A stretch of DNA of 64,000 bases from Acestrorhynchus altus (taxonomy: Eukaryota; Chordata; Actinopteri; Characiformes; Acestrorhynchidae). Shown here one piece after another: positions 12,337 through 24,435 of this stretch. Every line of letters starts with the position of its first letter. Position 1 is the stretch's first letter. Under the pieces are notes generated by a model. It worked only from the letters and a program-made list of their open reading frames with translations. It searched no databases and was not told the origin of the DNA. The DNA lies in assembly GCA_034509495.1 (NCBI GenBank), contig CM067505.1, positions 7,329,594 to 7,393,593 of the forward strand, read 5' to 3'. The position numbers were made by a program, and so were the translations under genes.

Positions 12337-14421
12337 TTGGGAGGTTTAAACTTAAACAGCGGACAGTGTGTATGAGATGAAATTTATCCGAGGATGGGGA
12401 CTGAGGGTTGTGTGTCATTTCAATGAGTTCTGAAAAGAAATCTGGAGAACAAAACCAAATAAAAACTCATACCACAAAAAAATCCATACATTCAACTACC
12501 ACTAGTCAAAAGCACAAAATTAATGTTACATGAAAGAGAAAACAATATCCTAATGTATTTTTAAATCAATCCTTCAACTGACACTATTTCACTCCTTAAA
12601 TTCTTGGGTTTTAGTATTCCTATATTTTAGTTCAACAAGCAACCAATGTTCTTTTTGTTTCTCAAGTTCTGAGATCATTTCGGGATGTCTCTTTGATTTA
12701 TTGTGTCCCACTCTACAACCGACGACGCCTAAAAGTTACTCGCGAGTGTTGGCAGATGCACACTGTCAGAAATTTCAGCTTTCAGGTAAAGCACAACCTA
12801 CCACAGTGATGCCACCAGGATTGGAGTTCTTATTTAAGGACCACTTAAATACTGTGGGACCAAAAAAAAAAACCAAAAAACTAGTTCTTAGTTCTAGGAT
12901 TCAAAATATTCACCAAAATGAGGAGATTTTAATGCTAAGATAAATGTTCATTATTGACTGCAGTAAATATACGAATGTATTCAAACATCCACAACCGTGT
13001 ATAACTAAATAGGCAAACGCCTCGTTACATTATCCAACATTCATAGAAATATATGGCCATGAGTTTCTTTGCTTTAAGTATTCAACCTCTAAAAATATGG
13101 CATTCTAAAGCTTTTTAAGTCATTATAAAACAAACTACCTCTTAATCTATAGATCTGAGTCCAGTCAATAAGCTAAATACTATAATGCAATAATTTAAAG
13201 GTGATTATTAACTGAGAAATTGCTGTTCTGTACATTTATAGCCAAAGTCCTTCAGCAAGAACTTTAATATTGAAAAGAAACTCCACCATGGCTTTAAGTC
13301 CTAATGTGCCATCAACTTAAAAGTTTTTTTTTTTTTTTTTTTGTTCATTTTGAGATTTTGGGATACAATACTGAGAAATAACATATTTCAAGAAAAAAAG
13401 ATGAAGAAACATAAAAACATCAACTACGCTACATCAAAATCCAAACTGAAAATGCAATATTTTATATTTCCTGACTTTGTTCATGTGATCCAACCACAAA
13501 ATGTGACATATCTGCATATCTGCTTGACCTAACAGACTCTGTTTTAGAAACATAAACATCTCGAGTCCGCCCTGGAGAAGTCTAAGACTAAGTTTAATTA
13601 GCCTGAAAAAAAAACTGGCCCTTCGTTTTTCACGGGACACTGCCCTCACTGGACTAAGAACCCTTCACATTAAAATTCCTGCTCTTTTTTTTTTTTTAAC
13701 ACACTGAAGATTGTACACATACCGTAGTCCCTGAACTCATAATACAGAATGTTGTGACATATTATGTTGATAATGCCAAGCGTCTGCCCGAACAAATTCC
13801 CTGCATATTATTCCTTACCAGTGCCAAATCCAAATGGCTGCTGGAAAAAAATGAATGCAGACTTTGGAACTGTATCTAACTTAAGTCCTGAGGAGTAGAA
13901 CATGGAACACACACACATACACACACACGCTCACACACTCTCAAACACAATCATACAAGCACAAGCATACAAGCTAAGGCTACCAGTTTCAATTATCATC
14001 CCAGGCGTTCGGCAGCAGCATTTCAAGTGTAGGGGTTCCACCGACATTCCTGGGTTTCAAACAAAGCTGAATGACATACAGTGCTCTGCCTTATGTTGCC
14101 TTACTCTCAAGTTTGAAATGGGTTCAGGGTGGGAGCATGTTCTAAACACGTGAACATGCCAGTGCTGTTTTGTCTGCATGGTGGCTCACTTCGAATTCTG
14201 ATCTTTGTGCTGTTGTCCAGAAAGGTTCTTGACATCCAGACAGAATTGGAAACACCAAAAGTGGAACTAAAATCAACTGAACAAACCTAAGTTAATACGC
14301 TTACATGTTGCATGTTCTAAGGAAAGCCAAGTCTCTGAGCAATACATGTCTTTGAAGAGCTATCTAACAGAGCTTTGGGTGGACACATTCATGAGGAGAG
14401 CAAAAGCATCCTCAGGAAGTC
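12315..14421 (-). other. znf516: Probable znf516 3' UTR
   Basis: The sequence after the stop codon is AT-rich, shows no recognisable transposon, and runs about 2.1 kb to a convincing polyadenylation signal. A (CA)n-like patch lies near 13909-13931. The extent is inferred; a shorter 3' end using another signal (for instance near 12696) is possible. Confidence 0.5.
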
Positions 14422-14618
14422 TCAGGAGGTTGCCTCTTTGTGGGACGTTCCGGGGCTTGAAGGGTGCATGGGGTCGTCGGATGGGACGTGGCGGAGCCTC
14501 CTGTCAGGGTACTGGGCGTTATCGAAGGTGAGCCGGTGCACAGTCTGGACATGGGTCTTCAGATTGCCTTTCTGGGAGGCGCTGTAGGGACAGTACTGAC
14601 ACCGGAATGGTCTCTCAC
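14422..14618 (-). CDS. znf516: ZNF516-like protein, last coding exon with stop codon
   Basis: The acceptor CTTGTTCCAG|GT at 14619/14618 completes the linker Gly of TGERPF. The exon encodes finger 11 (FRCQYCPYSASQKGNLKTH, ligands C1021/C1024/H1037/H1042), then the tail FDNAQYPDRRLR and a short Pro/Ser-rich end finishing in KEATS at residue 1079; stop TGA at 14424-14422. The finger plus the PFDN-QYPDRR tail is the C-terminal signature I recall for ZNF516. The summed coding length over four exons is 3240 nt (1080 codons including stop), close to the roughly 1160 residues of the mammalian protein. A frame-conserving sum over four independently chosen splice pairs is strong internal support. Confidence 0.92.
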
Positions 14619-15239
14619 CTGGAACAAGACACAATGCAAGGGCAGGCCGAGGTCAGCACCAGGACAAGAGACATTGCGCGAGAGTGGGAGAGATACAGAG
14701 ACAGAGTGAGAAGGTGGCTGGTTGTCTAAGTGATACTTTCCTTTTTTGTGTATTTTTTTGGGAGAAAACAGAGGCAGGTTGGGAGCGTGGGGAGGGAAGG
14801 TGGAGGGGATGGGAGGGGCTGTGGCCATGATTGATGGGCTGATGACATGCCATATGGAGACGGTTGACTGTTCCCCCTGAGGGGACGTCAGCCTTTTGTT
14901 TTCTGTTTCTGTCAGCTGCTCGTAGAAACACACGAAAGCCACAGACACAAGTAGTGCTGCCTATCTTCTTCCCCTGAGCCACAGAACGTCATACCGATGG
15001 TGGATGTCGAAAGGCTGGGCTCGTGAAGTTTGCAGAAAGAGAGTGTGTGTGTGTGTGCGTGTGTGTGAGAGAGAGAGAGAGAGACAGAGAGAGAGACACT
15101 AAGGCGAAGTTGACAGGCGAACCATACTCGTGCCACCTAAGCTTTCTCCCCTACGCCAGTCTTTCTCTCTCTGTCTCCCTCTCTTTCCCGGAGCCTCGGC
15201 ACAGGTATAATTGTCCGGGTCCCACTTTCGCTGTTTAAT

Positions 15240-15800
15240 TAGACTGATGTACAGCGTCGCCCTCGCGCAATCGCATAAAAATATCCCCCCACACCTGAGC
15301 AAAACAAATGAGTCTGCCATTCAATTGCTCCATATTATTATTTTTGAAAAATGAATGAATTATCCACGAGGAAATAATTGTCATTCCGAGAGGCTGGAAA
15401 AGGGGGGCATTATCATAAATCACGTCTCGTAAAAAAAAAAAGGGAAAAAAACACGAGACAGACACTATTAATCAAGACTATCTGAGGCTGAGTCTCACTA
15501 GCAGCATGATAAGGTCTGAGCCAGAGTGAGCACTTCTCCTAGGGCAGCCGCCCCGGCTCCCCGGGGGAAAATAAAGTGAAATCCCGTCCAAAACACAACC
15601 CACTTAATTACATTAAAGGTTATTGTCAGTACATCGTGCCGGGGCTAGGATACATATTTAATTTGACCTTTCCTCTCTGCCTGATTTCGCCCCGGCCGTA
15701 CCATGCAACACATGCAAAGGGGGTAATTCATTAAAGTAGACCCCCTCGCTGCGGCAGGGGCACATCTCCGATTGTTAAGGCCGATGCAATCCATTTGTCC
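15240..15800. promoter_or_regulatory. Candidate conserved non-coding element in znf516 intron
   Basis: The block is complex and GC-richer than its surroundings, with TAATTA-type homeobox cores, ATTAAAGG, CCATGCAACACATG and TAATTCATTAAAG. It has no ORF of coding character and no microsatellite. This texture is typical of developmental enhancers near zinc-finger regulators. Conservation itself cannot be seen from one sequence. Confidence 0.45.
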
Positions 15801-15995
15801 TCCTGGTTTTTCACTGAATGCCGTGTGGCACGTGTGAGGAAACCTGCTTATCAGCTGTATTGGTCATGGTCATATTCGTGGTCATGGCGAGCTCAGGTGA
15901 TGACCTGTGTGACATCACTGCATAACACAGTTGACATTTCAGGAAATAGCACAAATGAATTAATGAGACCTGTCCAGATGAAAACACGTATGTAT

Positions 15996-16027
<32 letters not shown>

Positions 16028-16642
16028 CCACACACTTCCCAAAACAATCAAACGAAGAATGCAACATACTTGTTAGGGGACTTCTGTAGAGGTTGGACTC
16101 CAGTTCCCAGGAGTCCATTGGACTCTAATAACGCTGTGGGAATAAGGCGCCCAGTTAAGAACACAAACAAAAAAGAACTAAAAGTCATTTTCAAAGTAAA
16201 AAAAAAGAAAAAAAAGAAACATGTCCTCTTGCGTGAGCTGAAGTATTTACGAAGTCTAAGCACTTTTCGAGCTGGGATACTTTTACCTAGGGTGGTACTG
16301 TAATTCGATTAATTACTGTTGTTAATTGTTGTTGTGATTTTAAACCAGTATGAATGTGCAATATATATATATATATATATTCATTTTAATGTTGAAACTG
16401 ACACTAAGCACTAAGTACCAGTTTTAAGGCACACCGGTTCATATCACACTGGATAATGGGAGAGAGGGAAGGTAGCTGTAGACTAAATTTTACAAAATGA
16501 TAAATAATTTAAGAGGTACCTGCAGTCAAATATGTTGTTACTTTAAAGTAATAACTTCAAACAATGGAAGTAAATATCAAGTATTTTATTCACAAATACA
16601 TATTTTAAGTCTTGCTGGATTAATTTGGAAAGTTATCTCGTC

Positions 16643-16702
16643 CATCTCTGCCTGATTTCACCCAGACACACCATGCAAAACATGCCAAAGGGGTGATATA
16701 GT
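16643..16702. repeat. Partial echo of the 15.67-kb intronic block
   Basis: Shares TCTCTGCCTGATTTC exactly, then ACCATGCAA-ACATG-CAAAGGGG with substitutions, relative to 15673-15735 in the same orientation. Similarity stops where a transposon-like terminus (GTGGCATGCAAAG) begins near 16701. Confidence 0.6.
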
Positions 16703-17340
16703 GGCATGCAAAGTTTTGGGTACCCTGGTACAAATATGTAACTGTGCCACTGGCTGCAACACAAGCTCAAAGCATGATTGAACTGTGCTGAACAGTTGGA
16801 GAGTTTTTTTTTTTCTTTAAACAATTCAAAGTTCAATAATAAAGTTCAAGTTTATTTCATCAAAATTCCAAAACGTTGTTTCCAAAATGTATCAAGTGTG
16901 TTAGGTGTTGCTTTGACGACTGTGGTGAGGACACAGGAAATGCTCTCTATTATATTATAATACTATCATAATCAGAGTGTTATACATCTCAGGCTTGTTG
17001 TGGTCAAATGAGTTGGACTTCATAGCTATCCTCCAAAAGATTAAGTCTCAGACATCCAGATGTCAACCTGACCTGCCATCTCATAATGACATTATGAACT
17101 TTGCAGTCTTCCTGTTGCCTTCTTCTGCTTTGTGGTCTCCAATTATTTAAAATTTCAGAGCACAGCTGCTTAAAGGAGCCCACTGCTGCTGATTGTTGGG
17201 ACAAGGATGGAGAAGTCAGATTATTTGTAAAGGTGTGGAATTCGGCCTTTCTTAATGATGGCTGTCAACAAACCACACCAAAAAGAACATGCTTGCTGCT
17301 TAAAATGATGAAACCCATCTTTCAGTTTGAACTTTTTTTT
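16701..17340. mobile_element. DNA-transposon-like fragment
   Basis: Begins with GTGGCATGCAAAGTTTTGGGT, a terminus of a fish DNA-transposon family. The same terminus occurs inverted near 29610-29655. The interior has degenerate text (GCTGCTGATTGTTGGGACAA region) without an intact transposase. Confidence 0.45.
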
Positions 17341-17689
17341 CCTTTCAGAGACCAGTTTACCTTTCACACTCTTACATTTTCCAGTTCTATACATTTTGGA
17401 ATCTACCTGGAATCACTGGTCCGGGATGATTTAAGGAAATGTCCCTTAACTTTACAGATTCATATTTTAACCTGTATGAATCAATCAGTTCCCACACATT
17501 TAGCCTTACCAGAGCTCCGCTGGTAAAACGAATCCAGCTCGAACGGCGCTTAAGAGTGAAAGGTCATTTCACAACAGCTACGGATAACAGACTGCATTTA
17601 TTAATCAAAGGAGAGAGCAAATATTTTAGCTTCCGGATCATCATCACTGGTACATTTCAGCCACAAAAAAAAAAAACATAATTTGATCT

Positions 17690-18140
17690 ACTCGGCTGTT
17701 GTGATTGTGTTTTAAATGAACATGGCGAGCGTTTAAAAGCAGAAACGCTACATGTAGCAGCCCTTTAAGACGGAGCATGAGACTCAGATTAGCATCAGCG
17801 GTTAGTGCAGTGGCGGCAGACAGTGAGCTGAAACTACCAATTTAGGCTGACATACAGAGTTAGTGCGTATGCTAATGGAGGCCTGGGGCCCCTGCCCCGT
17901 TTCATTTGGACGCTCACATCGAAAGCGAGCGATCACTGATGACGTTGATTATAAGTCCATGCGTGGAGAGAGAGCAGCTTCTCTTTCTGTATAATGCAGC
18001 GTTTGGCCTCTGTCACTTGGGGGAACGCGCCGGCCAAGCCCGATCAACCTTCTCACGTTCTTCTGGAGAACTCATCTGCCTGCTTAGCTGAGCGCCACTT
18101 GTCTAACCGTGAAGAGGAGCCATTTAGCCTAGGTACCTAC
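17690..18140. promoter_or_regulatory. Candidate conserved non-coding element in znf516 intron
   Basis: A GC-balanced, non-repetitive block with several CpG sites, a TGACGTTGATTAT motif, GCTAATGG and CTTTAAGACGG, clearly different from the AT-rich flanks. Inferred regulatory; no transcript evidence is visible. Confidence 0.4.
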
Positions 18141-18519
18141 TGATTGAGCGTGACCTCATTATTTCTTTATGAAAGCAGCTGCTTCAGTGTTTTTTTTTGT
18201 TTTTTTTTATGTGATCTGGTTGCTTGTTCTTATAAATGTTTAGAAGACAGAAGTCTGGTTTCCATCCAGCTGTCCATTTGAATTCAAGGGAACAACTCCA
18301 ATGTTTCCATCATCTCCGTGCAAAAGCATAAACTGTCGTATAATTTTTTAAGGGACAAAATTCTGTGTTTTCTGGCATTTTTCCTTCTTCATTTGTGAGA
18401 CTAATGCTGGAATATGTACCATTTTCCGAGTTGTTTTTGTTTATTCTCTTCCTTCATTGTCATTATACATTACAGAGTACACTATAATGTACTGTAAGGC
18501 CAGGGTCAGAGCAGGGTCA

Positions 18520-18630
18520 GCCACAACTATGGCACCCTGGGGCAAAGAATGTTTGCCTTGCTCAAGGGTCCAACAGTGGCAGCTTAGCAGACCTGGGTAT
18601 CAAACCACAACCTTGCAGTAACGCACTGCC
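18520..18630. repeat. Interspersed repeat fragment
   Basis: Contains TTGCTCAAGGGTCCAACAGT and GGTATCAAACCACAACCTTG, a short fragment of a common fish LINE/SINE-type repeat. Confidence 0.45.
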
Positions 18631-18999
18631 TTTTGTTTTCTGTCATATTATATGATATCTGTAAAATGACCTTTTGTTCCTATTGGCTACTGATGTTGCA
18701 TGTCATTCAAGAAAATGCATTCCAGTCTGAAACACTCCTTATAACAGTATTAATGGGTGGGGCTGAACTGCTGCAGAGGGCAAATGAAGGGGCAAATAAA
18801 TCGTCACCATTCATACAAAAACCTTGTATCTGCTCCAAAACTCATACAAGAAACAAGACATTCATCTAACAGTGGAAGTTAATGTAAGAAGATGTTCACA
18901 CGTCCTATTCTATTCACCTGACAAACAACTGATACAATGTAAAGAACTGCCAGATTGACATTATGCTGAATGTTTTTTTTTCATGACAATATACATGAC

Positions 19000-19290
19000 T
19001 GTGTCTCAAAAAATTAGAATATTGTGAAAAAAGCTGACTGGTTCAAAATTTAATTAAAAAAAAGTTGAACTTTTGTATTCATTACATGTAAGGTGAACAT
19101 TTTAAGCATTTTTTTATGTTTTACTTTGATCAGTCCAGCTTATAGCTCCTAAAAATTTAAAATCCAGAATCTCAAAGGATATTTAATTATTTATAAATTA
19201 ATAATCAGACAATCAAAGCATATAAAGTCTTGACATATGTCACATTAAATGTAATGAATATACACAATATGAGAGGTTGCCTTTCTAAAT
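19000..19290. mobile_element. Fragment sharing a terminus with the 35.8-kb element
   Basis: Starts TGTCTCAAAAAATTAGAATATTGTGAA, a terminus shared with 35850. The rest is AT-rich and featureless; no second terminus was found. Confidence 0.35.
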
Positions 19291-20559
19291 GAAATCAAGA
19301 GAAAAAAACACAATGTTTGTTTTTGTTTGTTTGTTTGTTTGTTTGTTTTTTTTGGAGATTTGATGGTAATTTGGACACATGGACTGTAGGGACTACAGTA
19401 GTCTACTCTTTTACTGTATTAAAGAAATACCACACGGGGTCTCGCTGCACTTTTGTTGTTGTTTTTATCCCAGTATTTAACATCAAACCATGTTTCCATC
19501 ACATATTTTTGTCTTTAAATTTGATGGGCAAAAATATGACAAAACAAATTCTGTATGAAAACTTTGCGAGCATCCTTATGCATTGTGAACATGCCGTCTC
19601 AGAATAATGACTTTCCTGTGTGGAAAACTGAAATCTGTAATCTAAAGTTAAGACCCAGCAGATGGTACAAAACTTTGGAACATTTGAGTCTATAAGACCA
19701 TATGTATTTCAAGCCAAACTAATGTTCTTTTTTTCCTTTCAAACACAAACCAACCCTTCAGAGCTTTTGAATGTGGTCATGCCTCGAAGCGTGGATTCTT
19801 GCATCCAGACTGCTGTCTACATGCCCTTAGTCTCGTCCTTTGGTGTTCTTATTCTTGGGTTTTTTTTATATATATATTTTTAAGGAACTGCTGCCGCACC
19901 ATTCAGAATTTCTTGTTTTCTGCTGCTGAGCTTAATGCCATTATCTTATTACTGACCTTCACATGGGCTATTTGGAAACACGTGTGTCCGGTATGGGGAA
20001 TCTGAGCGTGGTTGGTTGGGCTGGGACCTAGTGACGGACTCTGACACACTCTCAGCGTGCTTTTGATGGACATCGTGTTGGACTGGTAACTGCTGAGCTC
20101 ATTAGCATGCGCAAATACATCTCCATAAGTGACATCTGATTAATAATGTATACAATTTTTCACAGGTCAGAGTCACACACAAATGTGTTTGTGGAGACAA
20201 AAGAAAAAAAAAGGAACAGACTGCCTAGTCCAAGGACAGAGAGATCACTCACAGATATATACAAACACACACACACACACATACACACACACACACACAC
20301 ACACAAAACACAAGCTGTCTGCATTGTGTGGGCCTCGGCTGAGCTCTGCAATGTAGCTGAAACAAAAGGATACTGTCACTTCCACATCAAAACTGATCTG
20401 ATTTTGTTTTATATAATATAAGTGCCGGTTATGTACTCTTACAGTACATTGTTACATTGTAATTAGGCCGAGGTGAAGTATGATGGATGATGCTGCACGT
20501 TAGTAATGGAGAAGAGAGCTTATTGAGAACTAGAGAGGAGTAATGTTCCTAAATTGTTT

Positions 20560-21060
20560 CAACGTTCCTAAATTCAGTCAGGTAACTCCTCTGCTGCGTT
20601 CCCTTCATTGGCTCCCTGTAGCTGAACATCAGATTCAAAACCTTGATGCTGACCTACAAAGCCAAAAACGGACCAGCCCCTCCATACATGATGGCAATGG
20701 TCAAAACTCGAGCTGCACCAAGAGCCCTTCCAGCTTCAAGTACAGCTCGGCTTGACCCACCATCCATCAAAACGCCAGGTAAACATGCATCCAGACTCTT
20801 TTCTGTTCTGGCACCAAAATGGTGGAAGGAACTTCCCCTGGAGGTCCGAACAGCCGAGTCCCTCACTGTCTTCAAACACAGACTGAAGACTCCTCCGTTT
20901 TAGGAGGACTTAACTCCATAAACACATTTGTGTTCAGCAGGATCTAAGCGTGAGGAATCTCTAGATTCAAGCCTCGTCTACTAGCTAAGGATGTTCTGAG
21001 TGAACAGCAAAGCACTTTTGTAAGTGGCTCTGGATAAGGGCGTTAAAGATATTATGGTTG
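20560..21060 (+). pseudogene. LINE reverse-transcriptase C-terminal remnant (L2/CR1-like)
   Basis: Two frames together give LRSLHWLPV, then LTYKAKNGPAPPYM, LFSVLAPKWWKELPLEVR and FKHRLKTPPF followed by a stop. This is the C-terminal end typical of fish L2/CR1-type LINE proteins. A frameshift separates the HWLPV part from the rest. The tail carries the CTCTGGATAAGGGCGTTAAA motif common at fish LINE 3' ends. It is a 5'-truncated, inactive copy. Confidence 0.75.
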
Positions 21061-21109
21061 TCATTCAAGTCATTTCAGTTTCCACACAGCAACGGGTCAT
21101 ATTTTCATT

Positions 21110-21370
21110 TTTTCGACCATATGAATGAATGGGGTGCACCTCTCACAACCAACCACATGGAGTAACAGAGCAACCATTTGGTAATAGCTGAGCAACCATC
21201 TGGGATACCCTAGCAAGTCCATGGGATGCACTTTGGGATACCGTTGCAATTGTCTAGTAATGCAAGAGCAACCACCTAGGATACCACAGCATGCACCGAG
21301 CGACATCAGAGGAACCACCTAGCAACATTATGGTAAGCACCAAGAAAGCAACCACCTAGCAAAAACAGCT
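21110..21370. repeat. Degenerate minisatellite-like stretch
   Basis: Imperfect, irregularly spaced repeats of units like GCAACCACCTAG and GGATACC-TAGCAA occur about nine times. Such ACCACATAGCAACC-type arrays are common in fish. Confidence 0.55.
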
Positions 21371-21612
21371 TTACTCTAGGGACCCCATGGCGGCGGTCCA
21401 GTGACTAATTACTTAAAGTAACTAGATTTATTTATTAAATATCACGAATTAGTTCTTTCTATAAAGTAATTAAGGCGAATACAGGTACTAGATAGAAAGT
21501 CGGTCCACAACCTAGATATTAGATATTACATTTACATGTAATGTGGAAAATGCAGTTACATACATATTGGAAGCATTTTCTTGTGCATCCTGTAAAGCTA
21601 ATATGTTGACTT

Positions 21613-21920
21613 TATACACCATTTATTCATAACATTATGACCACCTCCTTATTAACATATTCACTGGTCATTTGATCAGCTACTCATACCATGCAACTTC
21701 AGGAGTAACACCACCACGTCAGTGTCACTGCAGAGCTGAGAATGCTCGGCAGGGGTCCTGTGAGGTCCTGGCCATTGAAGAACAGGGTGAAAGGAGGCAG
21801 GGGAACGAGGCACCAGAGTGTGTAAAGATCTACAAAGTGTATGGTAAGAGGAGCTGACAAAAAGGACAGTTCATGTAGAATCAAGGAGGTGGTCATAATG
21901 TTATGGTTGATCAGTGTATA
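21613..21920. mobile_element. Miniature inverted-repeat element, best-preserved copy of a four-copy family
   Basis: Terminal inverted repeats of about 36 bp: TATACACC...CATAACATTATGACC at the left, and its near-perfect complement at the right. The interior has no coding capacity. Related copies lie at 24.12, 34.64 and 44.44 kb. Confidence 0.8.
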
Positions 21921-22188
21921 TTTATGATATTTATTTTGCAGGAAAGAATGTGACTCCATCATATTTATATGCTATTTATTTATGTTAGCTGTGATAGTGA
22001 CAGTGTCCTTTTGACATGATTGTGTGTGTGTGAGTATTCATCCAGTCATGTGCACACTAGGTTGAAACCCCACTTTACACCTTCTGTATGTATACACACA
22101 CACACACACATGTTAAAACACAAACACACACACACACACACACGTGTGTTTGCCTCAATGTATGTATCATTCTTAGTGTATTTTTTAC

Positions 22189-22293
22189 CTGTATGGGACC
22201 TCATGTGCGTGCGGTAATGACTGGGCTGACTGAAGTTCTTCCCGCACACTGGACACACGTACTCCCCCTGTTGCTGTCCTGACCTCACCATCC
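22189..22293 (-). CDS. znf516: ZNF516-like protein, third coding exon: a single zinc finger
   Basis: This 105-nt exon encodes residues 980-1014 and holds one complete finger (YVCPVCGKNFSQPSHYRTH, ligands C993/C996/H1009/H1013). The acceptor GTGTTACAG|GG and donor CATACAG|GTAAAA are both good. G|GG completes a Gly codon with the preceding exon, and the donor leaves a single G. The exon ends inside the inter-finger linker, so H-T-G-E-R-P-F is assembled only after splicing to the last exon. The symmetric phase-1 ends mean that skipping this exon would keep frame and remove exactly one finger. Confidence 0.92.
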
Positions 22294-22414
22294 CTGTAAC
22301 ACACACACATAACAAGAGGGAGAGAGGACACAAAGTAAGAAGGAAGGGAAAAACATGTATAAAAAAAAAACATATGAGGGAGAGAGAAACAGAGAGAGAG
22401 AGAGCGAGAGGGAC

Positions 22415-22450
<36 letters not shown>

Positions 22451-22458
<8 letters not shown>

Positions 22459-22575
22459 GAGCAAACATCATTAGTATGTCTAATGTGTCATTATGTGAGC
22501 TACCTTCAGGGCCTGGACGAGGAGCTGTCTGGCTGCATCACGCAGGCCCTCCTGACAGGCTGACGTGTACACAGC
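22451..22575. promoter_or_regulatory. Candidate conserved element (copy A) adjoining znf516 coding exon 3
   Basis: A non-repetitive block directly following a long GA tract. About 122 bp of it recur near 35109-35230 at about 88% identity by hand count. It contains ATTAGTATGTCTAATG and GAGGAGCTGTCTGGCTGCATCA. It is non-coding in every frame I checked. Confidence 0.5.
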
Positions 22576-22579
22576 CCCA

Positions 22580-22708
22580 CACGGCCGCATAAATTACTGC
22601 GAATTAAAAGCCTTGCCCTGTGATGTGCCCCCATCTGCGCTACCGTGTCACAAGTGTCAGGTGTGCCGCTCTCTTTCTTTCCAATCTCTCTCTCACTGCC
22701 TCTCCTTC

Positions 22709-22749
<41 letters not shown>

Positions 22750-23460
22750 CAAGCAGCTGGATGCTCTTTTCCTGCCTGTCGCTCTGGTTCTGTCAAGCCT
22801 CGTCTGCTTTGGCGATTCGCTAGGACACCCGTGCGGCATTAGATGGGCCCGCCGAGGTAACGGGAACAGGAGTGGAGACTCAGAGAGGCCGGCCTTTTCG
22901 CTTTCCCCCTCAGGCCCCATAAAGAGAGAAAAAGAGGGAAAGGGAGAGCAAAAGAGAGACTGAGAGAAAGAGAGAGAGAGGCAGAGAGCGTGCAATGCGA
23001 GCCCAAATACTGTCCCCTTGGCTCCTGTCCGTCACCTGGCGCCCGGTGGCCCTATCTGCCCTGACCCCGGCGGCCCTGCGTTGTCGTGGCGACGAGCCGT
23101 GACTGAGAGTGTTGGTGGCAGAGCAGGTAGCTGGGGCCAGTCTTGGCAAAAAAAGAAAGAAAGAAAAAAAAAAAAAAACAACACGAGTCGCTGAGTTATT
23201 AGCATGCATGAGCTGCGCTAAACAGGAAGAGCAGCGGACGGCGTGGACAAAAGCGGAGCACCGTGTTGGAAAGGTCACTGTATTGTATGTGACTTAAAGG
23301 GCTAAAGTGGAGCCTGACGATATCGGGCCGGACAGCTGACAGAGACTTCCTCTGTCTCTCCGCAGTTCAACACCAGAGACCGCGGTGGCAGCCCAACAGC
23401 GGCCCAGCAAATTGACTTCGAACAGGGGAGCAAGTGGAGTCGAGGGGGGTGGGCGTGCGA
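22580..23460. promoter_or_regulatory. Candidate regulatory block, GC-rich, in znf516 intron
   Basis: Continues from copy A. It includes a CT tract (22712-22747) and a CpG-bearing stretch around 22790-23110 and 23220-23460, with no conserved reading frame. It is among the most GC-rich non-coding intervals of the window. Function is inferred only. Confidence 0.35.
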
Positions 23461-23786
23461 GGGGGAGGTGAAGGGGAAAAAAAAAAAAAGAAAATAGAGA
23501 TTCAGTAATCACCATTTTTCAAAGCAGCTGGTGGCTTAATTTGACTCCTCTTGCTCTTTCACTCTCTCCCTCTTTCTCTCTCTCGCTCTCTCTCTTTCTT
23601 TGCTACTTTGCATATTTGCAGCATCCAGGCACTGCAGGCCCTCAGAGATTGCCTGCCATGGCGTTGGAAGCATGTTGTTTAAAGCCAGAAATGCCTCTCA
23701 GCGATAGCTGTCTGAAATGTTTTTGCACACTTTGAGAGTTTGCATAAAGATGAAGACATTACTCAATAGTTCCATTAACCTTTCGT

Positions 23787-23817
<31 letters not shown>

Positions 23818-24119
23818 CGTGCGTGTGTGTATGTGTGTGCGTGTGCATGTGTGTCTTGCTGCATACCAGTAGAAACTGCGTATGTTTGGCATGTTGGAGT
23901 TTGTGATGGAATACTTAAGCCTCATTTTTTTAATTTGAGCTTGGTGGAAATAAATAATTGAGGGACTGTTTTCTGTCTCAATATTCACAATCTTCACATC
24001 TGTAAAGCTGCCTGCACAGTAGTGGTGCTGGTTTTGTGCCCTGCCACAAAACTACTGTTAATTCAGAATGAAAAAAAAAAAGAAACGAATAAATGGATAA
24101 AGCAGGCAATTTATATCTT

Positions 24120-24435
24120 ATATATATACACACTGTTCTACAAGGAGGGCCAATTACGTAGGAGGGTATAAAAGGGGGGACAGTGAGTGTTTAAACCCTC
24201 CAGCAGCACTGCTGTGTCTGATCCACTTGTACCAGTGTACCAATCCTGCTTTGTGAAGGTCCTGTGAGGTCCTGACCACTGAAGAACTGGGTGAAAGGAT
24301 GGTAACGAAGCATGCAGAGAAAGGATGGCTACAGTCTATAATCATAAAACTACAAAGTCCATTGCCAAGTGCAGGATGGACAAGTGTGAAAACAAGGATT
24401 TGGTGTCAATGTTATGAAGATGAGCTGATGAGTGT
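24120..24435. mobile_element. Inverted-repeat element, decayed copy
   Basis: Shares CTCCAGCAGCACTGCTGTGT, GTCCTGTGAGGTCCTG and GAAGAACTGGGTGAAAGGA with the 21.6 and 44.4 kb copies. The termini are eroded. Confidence 0.7.

Larger units (their letters stand above)
14619..22188 (-). other. znf516 intron between coding exons 3 and 4
   Basis: A 7.6-kb phase-1 intron with GT...AG ends. It contains candidate conserved blocks (15.24-15.80 and 17.69-18.14 kb), a transposon fragment (16.70-17.34 kb), a LINE fragment (20.56-21.06 kb), a minisatellite-like stretch (21.11-21.37 kb) and an inverted-repeat element (21.61-21.92 kb). The span 18.14-20.55 kb is AT-rich with nothing recognised beyond short repeat scraps, a (TTTG)n run at 19318-19345 and a CA repeat at 20264-20304. 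Confidence 0.85.

Noticed and set aside
17101..17526. 141-codon plus-strand frame
   Set aside because: Overlaps transposon-like sequence, has no domain, and no splice or promoter context.
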